A stretch of 64,000 nt of DNA from the IMG/VR virus record IMGVR_UViG_3300035438_000194, positions 1 through 64,000 of that record; one strand, written 5' to 3'. The position numbers and the translations under genes were made by a program. Positions 48,301-57,047 of the stretch are shown piece after piece. A model generated the notes under the pieces. It had not been told where the DNA came from and did not search any database. It worked only from the letters and a program-made list of their open reading frames with translations. Each line of letters starts with the position of its first letter. The stretch's first letter is position 1. This DNA is from a virus.

Positions 48301-50506
48301 TAATACAACAGCAATTTCCTACTATGCTGGTATGAAGATTAGACTTCGTAACCAGTATGGTCAGTTAGATTCTATTAGACAGCTTACAACTGGTTGTTAC
48401 AATCCTGTAAGAAATGTAACATTAGGATCAAGATTTACATCAGCTGTTACATTTGGTGGAGATGTTTATATAGGAAGATATACTGAGAAAAATACTTTCT
48501 TTTATTTCTATGACTGGATGGTAAATCAACCTGATGGGACTGAGTTTGATTATAGACTTAGATCAATGATTAACAATCCTAGATTCTGGGCTGACTTTAC
48601 TAAGTTTGACACCAACCAGTTTATACAGAATGTAATAGGAAGTATTATAAGTTTACCACCACAACTAGGAAACTTAATATCAGATGGTATTCCATCAGCC
48701 CTTAGCAATCTTGATTTAACCATTGGTACAAATACTATTAATGGAGGAGGTATTTCTTTTGGGGATATGGCTCAATCAATTGCTGCTTTCTTCAGGTTAA
48801 TGAAGAAGAACTGTTACTTCTACTTATTCCAATCAGGTGTAAGAGACTTCTTTGTTGAGTCTGAAATAAATGTAGATCTAAGAGACTGGGGAACACAACC
48901 AAGTGAATGGCACTATGATCCATACAGAAGAACAGACCTTCAACAATTATTTAATATTGATATTATTAAGTCTGGTAACTACTTTAAGTATGACCTTTCA
49001 TTAAGTGTATCTAGAATATTTAACAACTTCATTTCATGGGGTAACATGCAGCCTAGATATTATAATCCGTATATTGCTGAGACATGTTATACACATTATA
49101 AGAATAGAATTGTATATTCATTACCGCAAACACAAGATGCTATAAGAGACTCATGGAAAGTTTATCTAGCTAATAACTATAAAGATTTTACATCACGAGT
49201 TACTGCAGTTAAACCTATTGGTAAGACCGGAGCTTTAATATTATTTGATAGAGACTCTCCTGTGCAATTCTTAAGTAGTGAATCAATGGAGTTAGACTTG
49301 GGAACTAAGATAACTATTGGTGACGGTAGTTTATTCTCTCAAGCAATGCAGAACTTATCTAACTCTGATCCTGAATACCAACATGGTTCTTGTCAGAATA
49401 GATTATCTGTAATTAATACCCCAGCTGGTATATACTTTATGAGTCAGTCCCAGGGTAAGATCTTTGCTGTTACGGGAGAAGGTTTGCAAGAAATATCAGC
49501 AGCAGGAATGCGTTGGTGGTTTAATAAGTATTTACCATATACTTTATTAGAAGACTATCCTAACTTTGAGTTAGTGGATAACCCGGTTGTAGGTATTGGT
49601 TGTCAGTCTACATTTGATAATACTAATATCTTATTGTATTTCTGTAAGAAAGACTATAGAGTTAGACCGGAGTATAAAGATAGAATCACATACGGTAGAG
49701 CAAAGGACCCACGTTACTTTACTTTAGACGGTCTTCACAATATCATATTAGGTGATCCTATATATTTTGAGGATACATCTTGGACTATTAGTTATGACCC
49801 TAAAGCGCAAGCATGGATATCATTCCATGACTGGCACCCAGAGTTAGCTATTGCAAGTAAAACAAACTTCTTAACTACTCAGACCGGCCTTCTTGGGGAA
49901 GGTAAGATATGGAGACATAACCAAAGAACTGATGCATTTGCAAACTACTATGGTCAAGACTACCCATTTGAAATTGAGTTTATTAGTAATACAGGACAAC
50001 AGGTAAACACACTTAAGAGTATTGAGTACCAGTTAGAGTGTTACACATACCGCACAGATGGGTTAGATACATACCATGTGCTCGATCACAACTTTGATCA
50101 TGCTGTAATATCCAACACTGAACAAGTTTCTGGTTTACTTAACTTGAATATTATGCCTAAGAACAATGCACCAGCATTGGTAAACTATCCTGTAGTAAAC
50201 TTAGGTAGCATTGATATTCTTTATAGTAAAGTAGAACAGAAATATAGATTCAATCAATTCTGGGATATTACTAGAGACCGTGGTGAGTATACTTACCCTA
50301 ACGTTCAACAACCTATTTGGAATACAGAACTAAATGGTTATATTAGAACACTGAATCCTAACAACTTGAACTATCAGAAACCTGCATTCCAGCATAAGAA
50401 GTTTAGACACTACACATCTTATGTACTGTTATACAGAAATGTATCAGGACCTGTGAAAATGTTGTTCAGGTTATCTACTAATAAGAATCTTAACTCACCT
50501 AGATAA
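45362..50506 (+). CDS. Giant tail hub/stabilisation protein
   Basis: 1,714 aa, beginning MAKNMQGGISAETDVFNKGL and followed by GAWSHARNAVNNS. The N-terminal opening (GGI..DVFNKGLVKDFDD..NP..AW..ARN) matches the conserved start of the stabilisation protein (P22 gp10-like) of crAss-like and related podoviruses. Much of the chain is beta-rich with long loops; a central segment (about 690-860) is Ala/Gly/Thr-rich and may be an insertion. It should form the tail hub that seals the portal and anchors fibres. Its TAA overlaps the next ATG. Confidence 0.75.
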   Translation: MAKNMQGGISAETDVFNKGLVKDFDDVYNPEGAWSHARNAVNNSVTGKIGVLGNEPANGFCTQAPYTVIGAINLTLDKWIIYSTDDTNSEIGYFEEDACAYTTIVNDPCLGFKKTNLISGISKENFDCSWQVYWADGLNPDRTLNVGNYLNAPFTQPWPGVPYVCRDTLSGPCENCEPILPLQLDCDKIRLSKLMSTPCVTVSKGSSGGTLQNGSYYAIIAYSVNQQKVTDYFTPSNVQALFEHDNLSGSLLITVTNAETEVFDEFELTIVRTINQQTSAKKIGYYNTNGVVEIPLDYINEALVTVPIETIPIRTPEYEKSEAIYRNGTYALRVAPTSKFDFNYQPLANQIEAEWVMVEQPYNYYAKGGNETGYMRDEQYAFWIRWVYNTGEKSSSYHIPGRPKQVGLEIDNAGLDLPTPGLGSADNIELAQFNDEGGVYQAPKLWEMINTAYATTSNLPTDAAPVVSGQVVARGKMGYWESTETYPADNHEVWDASAHTWSNTGMSYHDLCGKPIRHHKMPADIVNTTSNSDGSVSNYSRVRTDGAVPKAIRILGTSFSNIRPPVDNNGVLIPGIVGYEILRSSREGNKSVVAKGIINNMRSYQNADNDKIYYQNYPYNPLGTDYSLTTKPWTDTDGWNDDKNLLKSYSKSLFTFHSPDTQFKNPFLSAQELRLYGEVGSENNVSGNFQKVNEHPKEKLPTNIAFAVSMAVGIALAGKAVQGKETRAIELPRIFNAGVNGTAGVSTGSAVIVNPITGSNTSEATYQETASSTINTAAVAVGLPSAINVLNASAETMNATLVGVPTVGGGIGGAKNNTIEKSDTEYMPAGVKIFGGIITYAQYMVQGADATLDIIRGFSKYQQFAVSYISHGDMHKHNIGNAKHTTGTSRRYIRNSNYLDNQLQQFGELTINNAYRGRAVVVDLVKANGGGIIEGDINNPSQTDNTAQIISTAMTSGLLTYNPNKPMDGDNNAQHHFDTFNTTAISYYAGMKIRLRNQYGQLDSIRQLTTGCYNPVRNVTLGSRFTSAVTFGGDVYIGRYTEKNTFFYFYDWMVNQPDGTEFDYRLRSMINNPRFWADFTKFDTNQFIQNVIGSIISLPPQLGNLISDGIPSALSNLDLTIGTNTINGGGISFGDMAQSIAAFFRLMKKNCYFYLFQSGVRDFFVESEINVDLRDWGTQPSEWHYDPYRRTDLQQLFNIDIIKSGNYFKYDLSLSVSRIFNNFISWGNMQPRYYNPYIAETCYTHYKNRIVYSLPQTQDAIRDSWKVYLANNYKDFTSRVTAVKPIGKTGALILFDRDSPVQFLSSESMELDLGTKITIGDGSLFSQAMQNLSNSDPEYQHGSCQNRLSVINTPAGIYFMSQSQGKIFAVTGEGLQEISAAGMRWWFNKYLPYTLLEDYPNFELVDNPVVGIGCQSTFDNTNILLYFCKKDYRVRPEYKDRITYGRAKDPRYFTLDGLHNIILGDPIYFEDTSWTISYDPKAQAWISFHDWHPELAIASKTNFLTTQTGLLGEGKIWRHNQRTDAFANYYGQDYPFEIEFISNTGQQVNTLKSIEYQLECYTYRTDGLDTYHVLDHNFDHAVISNTEQVSGLLNLNIMPKNNAPALVNYPVVNLGSIDILYSKVEQKYRFNQFWDITRDRGEYTYPNVQQPIWNTELNGYIRTLNPNNLNYQKPAFQHKKFRHYTSYVLLYRNVSGPVKMLFRLSTNKNLNSPR

Positions 50507-51699
50507 TGAAAGGTAACGTTACCAAAACAGGATACTGGCCAGATAGTCCAGACAGAAATAATGACTTTAATATCATACCCTCCAATGAAATAACAATGGA
50601 GGGTATGGACATGCCTTTAATGGGTGTAAGTAATACAGGTGATAAGAAGCTTATGCTTCCCGGTAAAAATTATAAATTCAAAGGTGAATCAGTTATGGAG
50701 ACTCCTCTAGACAAAGGTATATTCCTAGGTGCTTACAAACAAGTTGGTGGTCAACTAGTACCACATGATATATCAGTACCTAATCTTAGTAGACAGCAAG
50801 GTGGTTCTAATTTTAAAACTAAATTGAATCCTCAAGAGGAACAACAGTTTAAACAGTTTTACCAAACACTTCCTGGTAACCTAAGAGAGGATGATGCTAG
50901 CTATGATACACGTGGTTATTGGGATGCATCAGGAAGACCTTCAGAGTTTGATTACTCACAGCCTACAGATGAAGATGGTTATTACCATGCGTTTAGTAGA
51001 CATCCTGAAACCGGTAAGATATTAAAGTCACCAGGACATCCTACATTCAAGTATGCTGTAGATAAGACACCTATTGATGGTAACACTTATATACCTACCG
51101 TAGGAGTTGACGGTAATGTTTATATGAGAGATCTTAATCAAGATGCTGAAAGTCTACAAAGACAGAAGGGAGGTCCTGCTAAAAGATTTAATACAAATCT
51201 TAGGGGTGCTGAACTTGAAGCATTTAATCAACATGCTCAACAATTTCCATCATTAACAACAGATACTGGAGATTACGATACACAAGGTTTTTATAAAGAA
51301 GTTTATAATAAGAACAATGGTGACATGAATGCAATTACTGCAGCATTAACCCCGGGTTCTCCAACAGCGCATGTTGGTAATGATAGGTATAAGAAACCTA
51401 ATCATCCTACTTTCTCTAAAGAATCAAAGTATCATATACCTGTCTTAAGACCTGCTGGTGAATGGGGACATAATGAAGAGGGTGATTATGATTACTTCAA
51501 TGCCTCTAGACGTAATATTAAAAACATGACTAAGTCTGATGGGTCTCCTTTAGATTATTTTAAAAGAGCGGAAGATTATAATCAAGATGGTACACCCGAT
51601 GTCAAGTTGTTTTATAAAGGACAACCCGTGTTTAAAGAAGGAGGATCAGTAAAGAAGGTTAAGATAAAGTCACTACCTAAGAATTGGAAAACCCAGTAA
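50506..51699 (+). CDS. Virion protein with duplicated HPTF domain
   Basis: 397 aa. Two copies of a domain with FxTxLxxxExxxF, DYDTxGY/F and KxPxHPTFxxxSxYH-type motifs are visible, at about 105-190 (YDTRGYWDASGRP, SPGHPTFKYAVDKTP) and 225-320 (YDTQGFYKEVYN, KKPNHPTFSKESKYH). This domain occurs in several phage tail or internal proteins; its role is unknown. The C-terminus carries FKEGGSVKKVKIKSLPKNWK, shared with the start of the 54298 protein. Confidence 0.7.
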   Translation: MKGNVTKTGYWPDSPDRNNDFNIIPSNEITMEGMDMPLMGVSNTGDKKLMLPGKNYKFKGESVMETPLDKGIFLGAYKQVGGQLVPHDISVPNLSRQQGGSNFKTKLNPQEEQQFKQFYQTLPGNLREDDASYDTRGYWDASGRPSEFDYSQPTDEDGYYHAFSRHPETGKILKSPGHPTFKYAVDKTPIDGNTYIPTVGVDGNVYMRDLNQDAESLQRQKGGPAKRFNTNLRGAELEAFNQHAQQFPSLTTDTGDYDTQGFYKEVYNKNNGDMNAITAALTPGSPTAHVGNDRYKKPNHPTFSKESKYHIPVLRPAGEWGHNEEGDYDYFNASRRNIKNMTKSDGSPLDYFKRAEDYNQDGTPDVKLFYKGQPVFKEGGSVKKVKIKSLPKNWKTQ

Positions 51700-51738
51700 A
51701 AATCAGTATCTTATAAATAATTAGTATATTAGCAAATT

Positions 51739-54294
51739 ATGGATAATAACTATCTTTTTTTAGCAATGCAAACCGGAGGTCAGTTATCTCCTGAGCAATT
51801 GCAACGTGCCCAACAGATGGGTCAATTACCCCAAATGAATATGGGTGCAGGTCTTAATGATATTCAGAAAAAGAATATGGCAGAGGCTCAACATTACAAT
51901 ATGTTTAGAAAGGGCGGTGTACCTAAGAGGTATGCTGAAGGTGGAGAACAAGAAGAGATTGATCAGCAATATATGTCTCCATATACACAATATAATCAGC
52001 GTGTATCTGATTTCTTACAGAATCTTAGAGCTACATCAATGAATGCATTGCAAGATGAGATGGTTGGTGTTAATGATGAGTATGCTGAAGAAGCTGATCA
52101 GATTGAGATGGAACAAGCTCAGTATGGTAGACAAGTATCACAATCTACAGTAAACCCTCAGGGTATGGCTGCGGTTAATGCTTGGACTCAAGCTGCTCAA
52201 AATACAAAAGATTTAACTAAACCTCTTGCTCAAACAGCAGGACTAATGTCTGGTCTTAAAGGATACTTTGGAGATAAAGCGTCTTATGAGGCTAACCCTT
52301 ATAATGCTGCATGGAATCCTACAAGACTTACTATGACTAATGTAGGCACCGGTGAGAAGACTGTGACCCGTGCTGGACGTGATGGATTCTTTTCACAACC
52401 TGCACCAACAGGTACTCAAGCACCTGCAAATACAAATACTGAAGAATGTACCCCAGGTATGAATTGTTTTGAATATGGTGGACAATACTTTCAAATAGGT
52501 GGTTCAAACTGGGAACAACAATTGTTTCAAGGTACACCTATGGCTCCACAACAAGCTCAACCACAACGTGGAACAGGTGACATGTTAAGAGTGCAGCCAC
52601 AAGGATCTCAGTATAGTGCAGAAGCTATAGCAAATGCAAGAGCTATGGGATGGGGTGATGATGTAGCTGGTTATGCTAATTCTGGATGGGGAGTGAATCC
52701 GGCAAGTCTACCAAAAACTACTAAAAAGAAATCGGGTACTAAAACTACTCCTGCGGCTACTACAACTACAACTGCACCAGCTGCAACTACAGACGCTACT
52801 AAAAAAGCTGAAGAGGAAAAGAAAAAAGCTGATGAAGCTAAAAAGGCTGAAGAAGATAAGAAGGCTAAAGAAGAAGGTAAGACTACAACTACTGAAGAAA
52901 AGCCTAAGGAGGAACAAAAGAAAACAGGTGAAGTAGATTACTTAGCAATGTTAGCAGATCCAACTGGTCAGAATGCTGGGGGAGTGTATAGAACTGATAA
53001 GAATGGTAATCCTGTTCCTATGGCTTTCTATGATCCAAACATGCGTTTGACAGGAATGGATGCTACATATAGAAACAATGCTGCGTCATGGTTTAGAAAG
53101 AATAAGAAACCTGGGCAGATGAAGTCTGTATCATTTGACTTTGCATCAGGAACACCTTATACAGTTCCTGGTACACAAACTCCTGCTGCAAATACAACAG
53201 CACCAACTGTTGCAAATAATGCAACAACTCCACAACCTGGAACTACAACAACTCCAGCTAGTAATCAATCAGCACCAGCTGCTCAACCAGTACCTAACCA
53301 AACTAGTAGATTTTTCCCACAGGCTCCACAGCCTACAACAACATATCCAGGAGGACCATTTCCTGCTGGTAATGTAAGTGATGCTAACTTTATAGATGAG
53401 CAATGGAAAGAAGCTGCTGCTAACTGGCGTCCTGGTATGCAATGGAATGGTCCGCAAAATATGCTACCGTCATCTATTAGACAGACTCCAAAAGTAGCAC
53501 CAGGATCAGCAACTCAAAGTATGATTGCTCCTAGTATTACACCAGGTATGCAGAATGTATTTCCTTACGCTCCTGCAACAGGTCCTGTACAACCTCAAGT
53601 TCAACCACAAGCTCCTGCTCCTCTTTCAGGAAGAGAACAAAGACAGCAAATAAGACAAACTGGTAGAGAGAACAGACGCAACTCAATTGAAGAAGCTAAT
53701 AGAAGAGCAGCTGAAGAAATTCAAAAAGCTATACAAGGTTATGCTTATGGAGGTCAGTACTTTCAAATAGGTGGTGAAGAAGAAGGTATTGGAGTTTTAG
53801 CAAATCCTGTAGCACCAGAAACTAATACCAATTTCTTTGAGACTGGTTTATTACCTAAAGCAGAAGAATCAAACTATATGTCTCCAGCTTTACCAGGTGA
53901 AACTGTTATAGAACAAGACAAGATGTTTAGAGCCACTTATGATAAGAATAAGAAGAGTAATCCATTCTTTGCTCCAGCTATGTTAGCTGGTCTTAATCTA
54001 GTAGCAGGTGCTGCTGAAAATATGGATGCTAAAAAGAAAGAAAAAGAAGCAAGAGGTAAGTTTTCATATGATCAAATCTATACTGCTAACCCTGAGACAT
54101 CAGGTAGCAGAGGTGACTGGACAGTCAATGAAGGTTACAAGAGACCTAATGATACGGTAGCAACTCAGTTTACTGGAGCTGGTAGACAAATGCAATGGGG
54201 TGGAGCTTATGCTGAAGGTGATGAACTATACTTAGATGAAGATGCAATCCAAGCATTCTTAGCAGCAGGTGGTCAGTTAGATTATTTAGATTAA
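51739..54294 (+). CDS. Low-complexity virion protein with GG motifs
   Basis: 851 aa. Gln/Pro/Ala/Thr-rich with many short repeats: FEYGGQYFQIGG, YAYGGQYFQIGG, MQTGGQL, YAEGGEQ, AAGGQLDYLD. A Lys/Glu-Ala helix (about 340-390, EEEKKKADEAKKAEEDKKAK) and a Thr/Pro/Ala linker separate structured parts. Likely a flexible internal or tail-tip protein. It lies between the HPTF protein and the 892-aa protein, in the presumed ejection/cargo block. Confidence 0.65.
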   Translation: MDNNYLFLAMQTGGQLSPEQLQRAQQMGQLPQMNMGAGLNDIQKKNMAEAQHYNMFRKGGVPKRYAEGGEQEEIDQQYMSPYTQYNQRVSDFLQNLRATSMNALQDEMVGVNDEYAEEADQIEMEQAQYGRQVSQSTVNPQGMAAVNAWTQAAQNTKDLTKPLAQTAGLMSGLKGYFGDKASYEANPYNAAWNPTRLTMTNVGTGEKTVTRAGRDGFFSQPAPTGTQAPANTNTEECTPGMNCFEYGGQYFQIGGSNWEQQLFQGTPMAPQQAQPQRGTGDMLRVQPQGSQYSAEAIANARAMGWGDDVAGYANSGWGVNPASLPKTTKKKSGTKTTPAATTTTTAPAATTDATKKAEEEKKKADEAKKAEEDKKAKEEGKTTTTEEKPKEEQKKTGEVDYLAMLADPTGQNAGGVYRTDKNGNPVPMAFYDPNMRLTGMDATYRNNAASWFRKNKKPGQMKSVSFDFASGTPYTVPGTQTPAANTTAPTVANNATTPQPGTTTTPASNQSAPAAQPVPNQTSRFFPQAPQPTTTYPGGPFPAGNVSDANFIDEQWKEAAANWRPGMQWNGPQNMLPSSIRQTPKVAPGSATQSMIAPSITPGMQNVFPYAPATGPVQPQVQPQAPAPLSGREQRQQIRQTGRENRRNSIEEANRRAAEEIQKAIQGYAYGGQYFQIGGEEEGIGVLANPVAPETNTNFFETGLLPKAEESNYMSPALPGETVIEQDKMFRATYDKNKKSNPFFAPAMLAGLNLVAGAAENMDAKKKEKEARGKFSYDQIYTANPETSGSRGDWTVNEGYKRPNDTVATQFTGAGRQMQWGGAYAEGDELYLDEDAIQAFLAAGGQLDYLD

Positions 54295-54297
54295 GCT

Positions 54298-56976
54298 ATG
54301 AGAAAAGTAAAAATTACAGGTTTACCAAAAAATGCCAAAGGCGGTACAGCTCCAACAAGTTTGTACAAACAGATAGCGCCTAGCTATATGGCTGACTCTT
54401 TATCTACTAAAGAGTTAAAAAAGAAAACTACCTTAGGACCTGTACCTGAGGGTATGGCTAATCTTGAGGCGGAGAAGGGTGAAACAGCACTTGTTCCAGA
54501 TGTTGATGGTTTACCAGCTCACTACCAGATTGGTGGTAAGCGTCACTCACAAGGTGGTACTCCATTAAACTTACCAGAGAACTCATTTATCTTTAGTGAT
54601 ACATCTTCTATGAAGATTAAAGATCCTAAAGTTCTTGAGGAGTTTGGTATGCCTAAGAAGAAAGGTGGTTATACTCCAGCTGATGTAGCTAAAAGATATG
54701 ATATCAATAAGTACCGCGAGATACTTTCTGATACAACTACAGACAAGATGGCTAAGGAGACAGCTGAGAAGATGATCTCTAACTATAACGTTAAGTTAGC
54801 TAAGCTTGCTTTATATCAAGAATCTAAGAAAGGTTTTCCTGATGGTATTCCTACAGTAGCATTACCATACTTAGCAATGAATGCTGTTCAACCTCAGGAT
54901 ATATTACCTCTAAAAGAGGCTCAGACTCCCGCAATGCAAGGAGCTGAAGCTGAAGTTGAAGCTGCAAGTAATCCTACTGAGGCACAATTTGAAGCACAGC
55001 AAACTGAACCAATGGCTCGCTATGGTGGTGTTGCTAATAAGATTAAAGGTAACCCTTTGCTTAAGAAAGTATACGCTAAGTTAGGTGGATCTAAAAACAG
55101 ATTCAAACCTGAGACTGGTATATATATGACTATGGCTGAAGGGGGTCCTGTATTTACTGATGGTAATGGTGTACAGTATTCTAAGAATACAAGTGACATT
55201 GATATTCCAGCTATGTTTGGATATGGTGGTCAAGCAATGTATCAGAAAGGTGGTGATGTACCAAACACTCCTGTAGATGCTTCTAAACCAGCTGATAATA
55301 AAATACCAGAGGGTAAGATTAAAAAGATTGATGATCCTTCACTAGCTGTAGGTGATTACTATAAAGATGCTGAAGGTAAAGTTAGAAAGGTAACTAAGAT
55401 TAAGGCTACTGATAAAGTAGTAAACAAGTCTGTATCTGGTAAAGAGAACTACAAGCCTAAGTATGGTTCTGTAGAAGAAGATGTAAAGAAAGCTGAAGAG
55501 ATCATGAAAGGTCTTGAAGCTAAAGGTTACGCTAAGAAAGGTGATACAGGATGGATTGTATATAGAGGTGCTGCTAAAGCATTGAACCTACAAGATAAAG
55601 ACTTCTTAACTGGACTATCTTCTTATAACAAAGGAGAAGACGGTAAGTCACTTGGTGCCCCAGGATTTAAAATTGCTAAGCAATCCTCATATGAGGACAA
55701 GACTATGAAGAAAAGAGTTAGTGATGGCTTCTATGGCTATGCTGACCCAAGCATGGTTGAGTTACGTTACTGGCAGGCAAGAAATCCAAATGCTCCTATA
55801 GAAGAGTTTGATAAACTTGATGATAAAGCTAAGGTTCAGAACCGTAAGGAAATGCTTAAGTTTTATAACTACTCAGATGATGAGATTAACAAACTAGGTG
55901 ATGCTATCAATGACCCTGCTAAGTTATATACCAAAGACTTTGTATCTAATAAAGAAAAAGGTTTAGTAAAGAGAAACCAACAGAAGTTTGAGACTTCAGG
56001 TTATCGTTCTCAATTAGGAGATGACTTTATGTTTGGTCTTGAGCATATGGACAAGTACAATATGGAGATGGCTCCAGAAGGTGATCTTGCTGATGCAGAA
56101 GTTACTAAAGAAAAGGATAACAAAGAGATACCAAAAAATGAATCAGAAGATCCAGCAGCTAAGCCTCAGATGGGTCCTGAGTGGTGGTTACAAGATGTAA
56201 TCAAAACTGCAGGAGCTGCTGGTGATATGGCTCGTGTGCAAAAACGTTTACCTTGGGCACCTAAGTTAAACCCTGTATTAATGGATCCTACATTCTATGA
56301 TCCAACTAGAGAGTTAGCTGCTACACAAGAACAGTATAACATAGGTATGCAAGGAGCAACTGCTTATGCACCATCTCAAGCTTTGAATTCTCGTCAGTCT
56401 CAAATGGCTGGTCAAGGAGCTAAAGCTGCAGCAGATATACTAGGTAGATACAACAATATGAATGTAGGTCAAGCTAATCAGTTCTCAGCAACTAAAGCAC
56501 AAGTCCTAAATCAGGCTAATGCAAGCAATGCTGAGATTACTAAAGGATTGTTTGATGCTACTACTATTGCTAATCAGCAGTATGACAACGCTAAGAACCA
56601 AGCTCGCCAAGAATTACGTCAGTCTTACATTGATGCAATTACTAATAAGGAACAAGCATATGCGTTGAACCAACTGTACCCTAACTATCAGATTGATCCT
56701 TCTCAAGGAGGTAGACTTATATTTTCAGGCGGTGATGATCTTACTGGTCAAACTACTGGAGATAACGCTAGTGTTGCAGCATTTAAGAAACTTAAGGATG
56801 ATCCAGCTATGCAAGGTATAGATGATAACACATTGCTTCAGTTGGTTACAGGTAAGGGTTATACTCAACAACCTAAGTCTGAAAGTGACTCATGGTTGGC
56901 AGCAATGCAGAATATAGCTCCGGGTGGTGCAGGATTAGGACCTTACTACCAACAAGGACCAGAGGATCAAGGATAA
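54298..56976 (+). CDS. Large virion protein of the ejection/cargo block
   Basis: 892 aa. Begins MRKVKITGLPKNAKGG; residues about 60-110 hold ETALVPDVDGLPAHYQIGGK and SQGGTPLNLPENSFIFSDTS, a conserved block in phages of this group. Then mixed helices, GG motifs (ARYGGVANKI, MYQKGGDVPN) and a long helical C-terminus (ALNSRQSQMAGQGAKAAADI). Probably a capsid-interior or ejected protein in the series of giant proteins typical of crAss-like phages; assigned by context. Confidence 0.7.
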   Translation: MRKVKITGLPKNAKGGTAPTSLYKQIAPSYMADSLSTKELKKKTTLGPVPEGMANLEAEKGETALVPDVDGLPAHYQIGGKRHSQGGTPLNLPENSFIFSDTSSMKIKDPKVLEEFGMPKKKGGYTPADVAKRYDINKYREILSDTTTDKMAKETAEKMISNYNVKLAKLALYQESKKGFPDGIPTVALPYLAMNAVQPQDILPLKEAQTPAMQGAEAEVEAASNPTEAQFEAQQTEPMARYGGVANKIKGNPLLKKVYAKLGGSKNRFKPETGIYMTMAEGGPVFTDGNGVQYSKNTSDIDIPAMFGYGGQAMYQKGGDVPNTPVDASKPADNKIPEGKIKKIDDPSLAVGDYYKDAEGKVRKVTKIKATDKVVNKSVSGKENYKPKYGSVEEDVKKAEEIMKGLEAKGYAKKGDTGWIVYRGAAKALNLQDKDFLTGLSSYNKGEDGKSLGAPGFKIAKQSSYEDKTMKKRVSDGFYGYADPSMVELRYWQARNPNAPIEEFDKLDDKAKVQNRKEMLKFYNYSDDEINKLGDAINDPAKLYTKDFVSNKEKGLVKRNQQKFETSGYRSQLGDDFMFGLEHMDKYNMEMAPEGDLADAEVTKEKDNKEIPKNESEDPAAKPQMGPEWWLQDVIKTAGAAGDMARVQKRLPWAPKLNPVLMDPTFYDPTRELAATQEQYNIGMQGATAYAPSQALNSRQSQMAGQGAKAAADILGRYNNMNVGQANQFSATKAQVLNQANASNAEITKGLFDATTIANQQYDNAKNQARQELRQSYIDAITNKEQAYALNQLYPNYQIDPSQGGRLIFSGGDDLTGQTTGDNASVAAFKKLKDDPAMQGIDDNTLLQLVTGKGYTQQPKSESDSWLAAMQNIAPGGAGLGPYYQQGPEDQG

Positions 56977-57028
56977 CTCTTAAAAGTTTAAACTTAAATC
57001 ATTTAATAAACTTCTAAGATTTTATTTG

Positions 57029-57036
57029 TATATTTA
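57029..57036 (+). promoter_or_regulatory. TATATTTA -7-like box before the 943-aa gene
   Basis: The sequence TTTGTATATTTACAA contains TATATTTA, a one-base variant of TAnnTTTG, 11 nt before the ATG at 57048. It lies in the only sizeable gap of this block. Confidence 0.35.
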
Positions 57037-57047
57037 CAATATAAACT

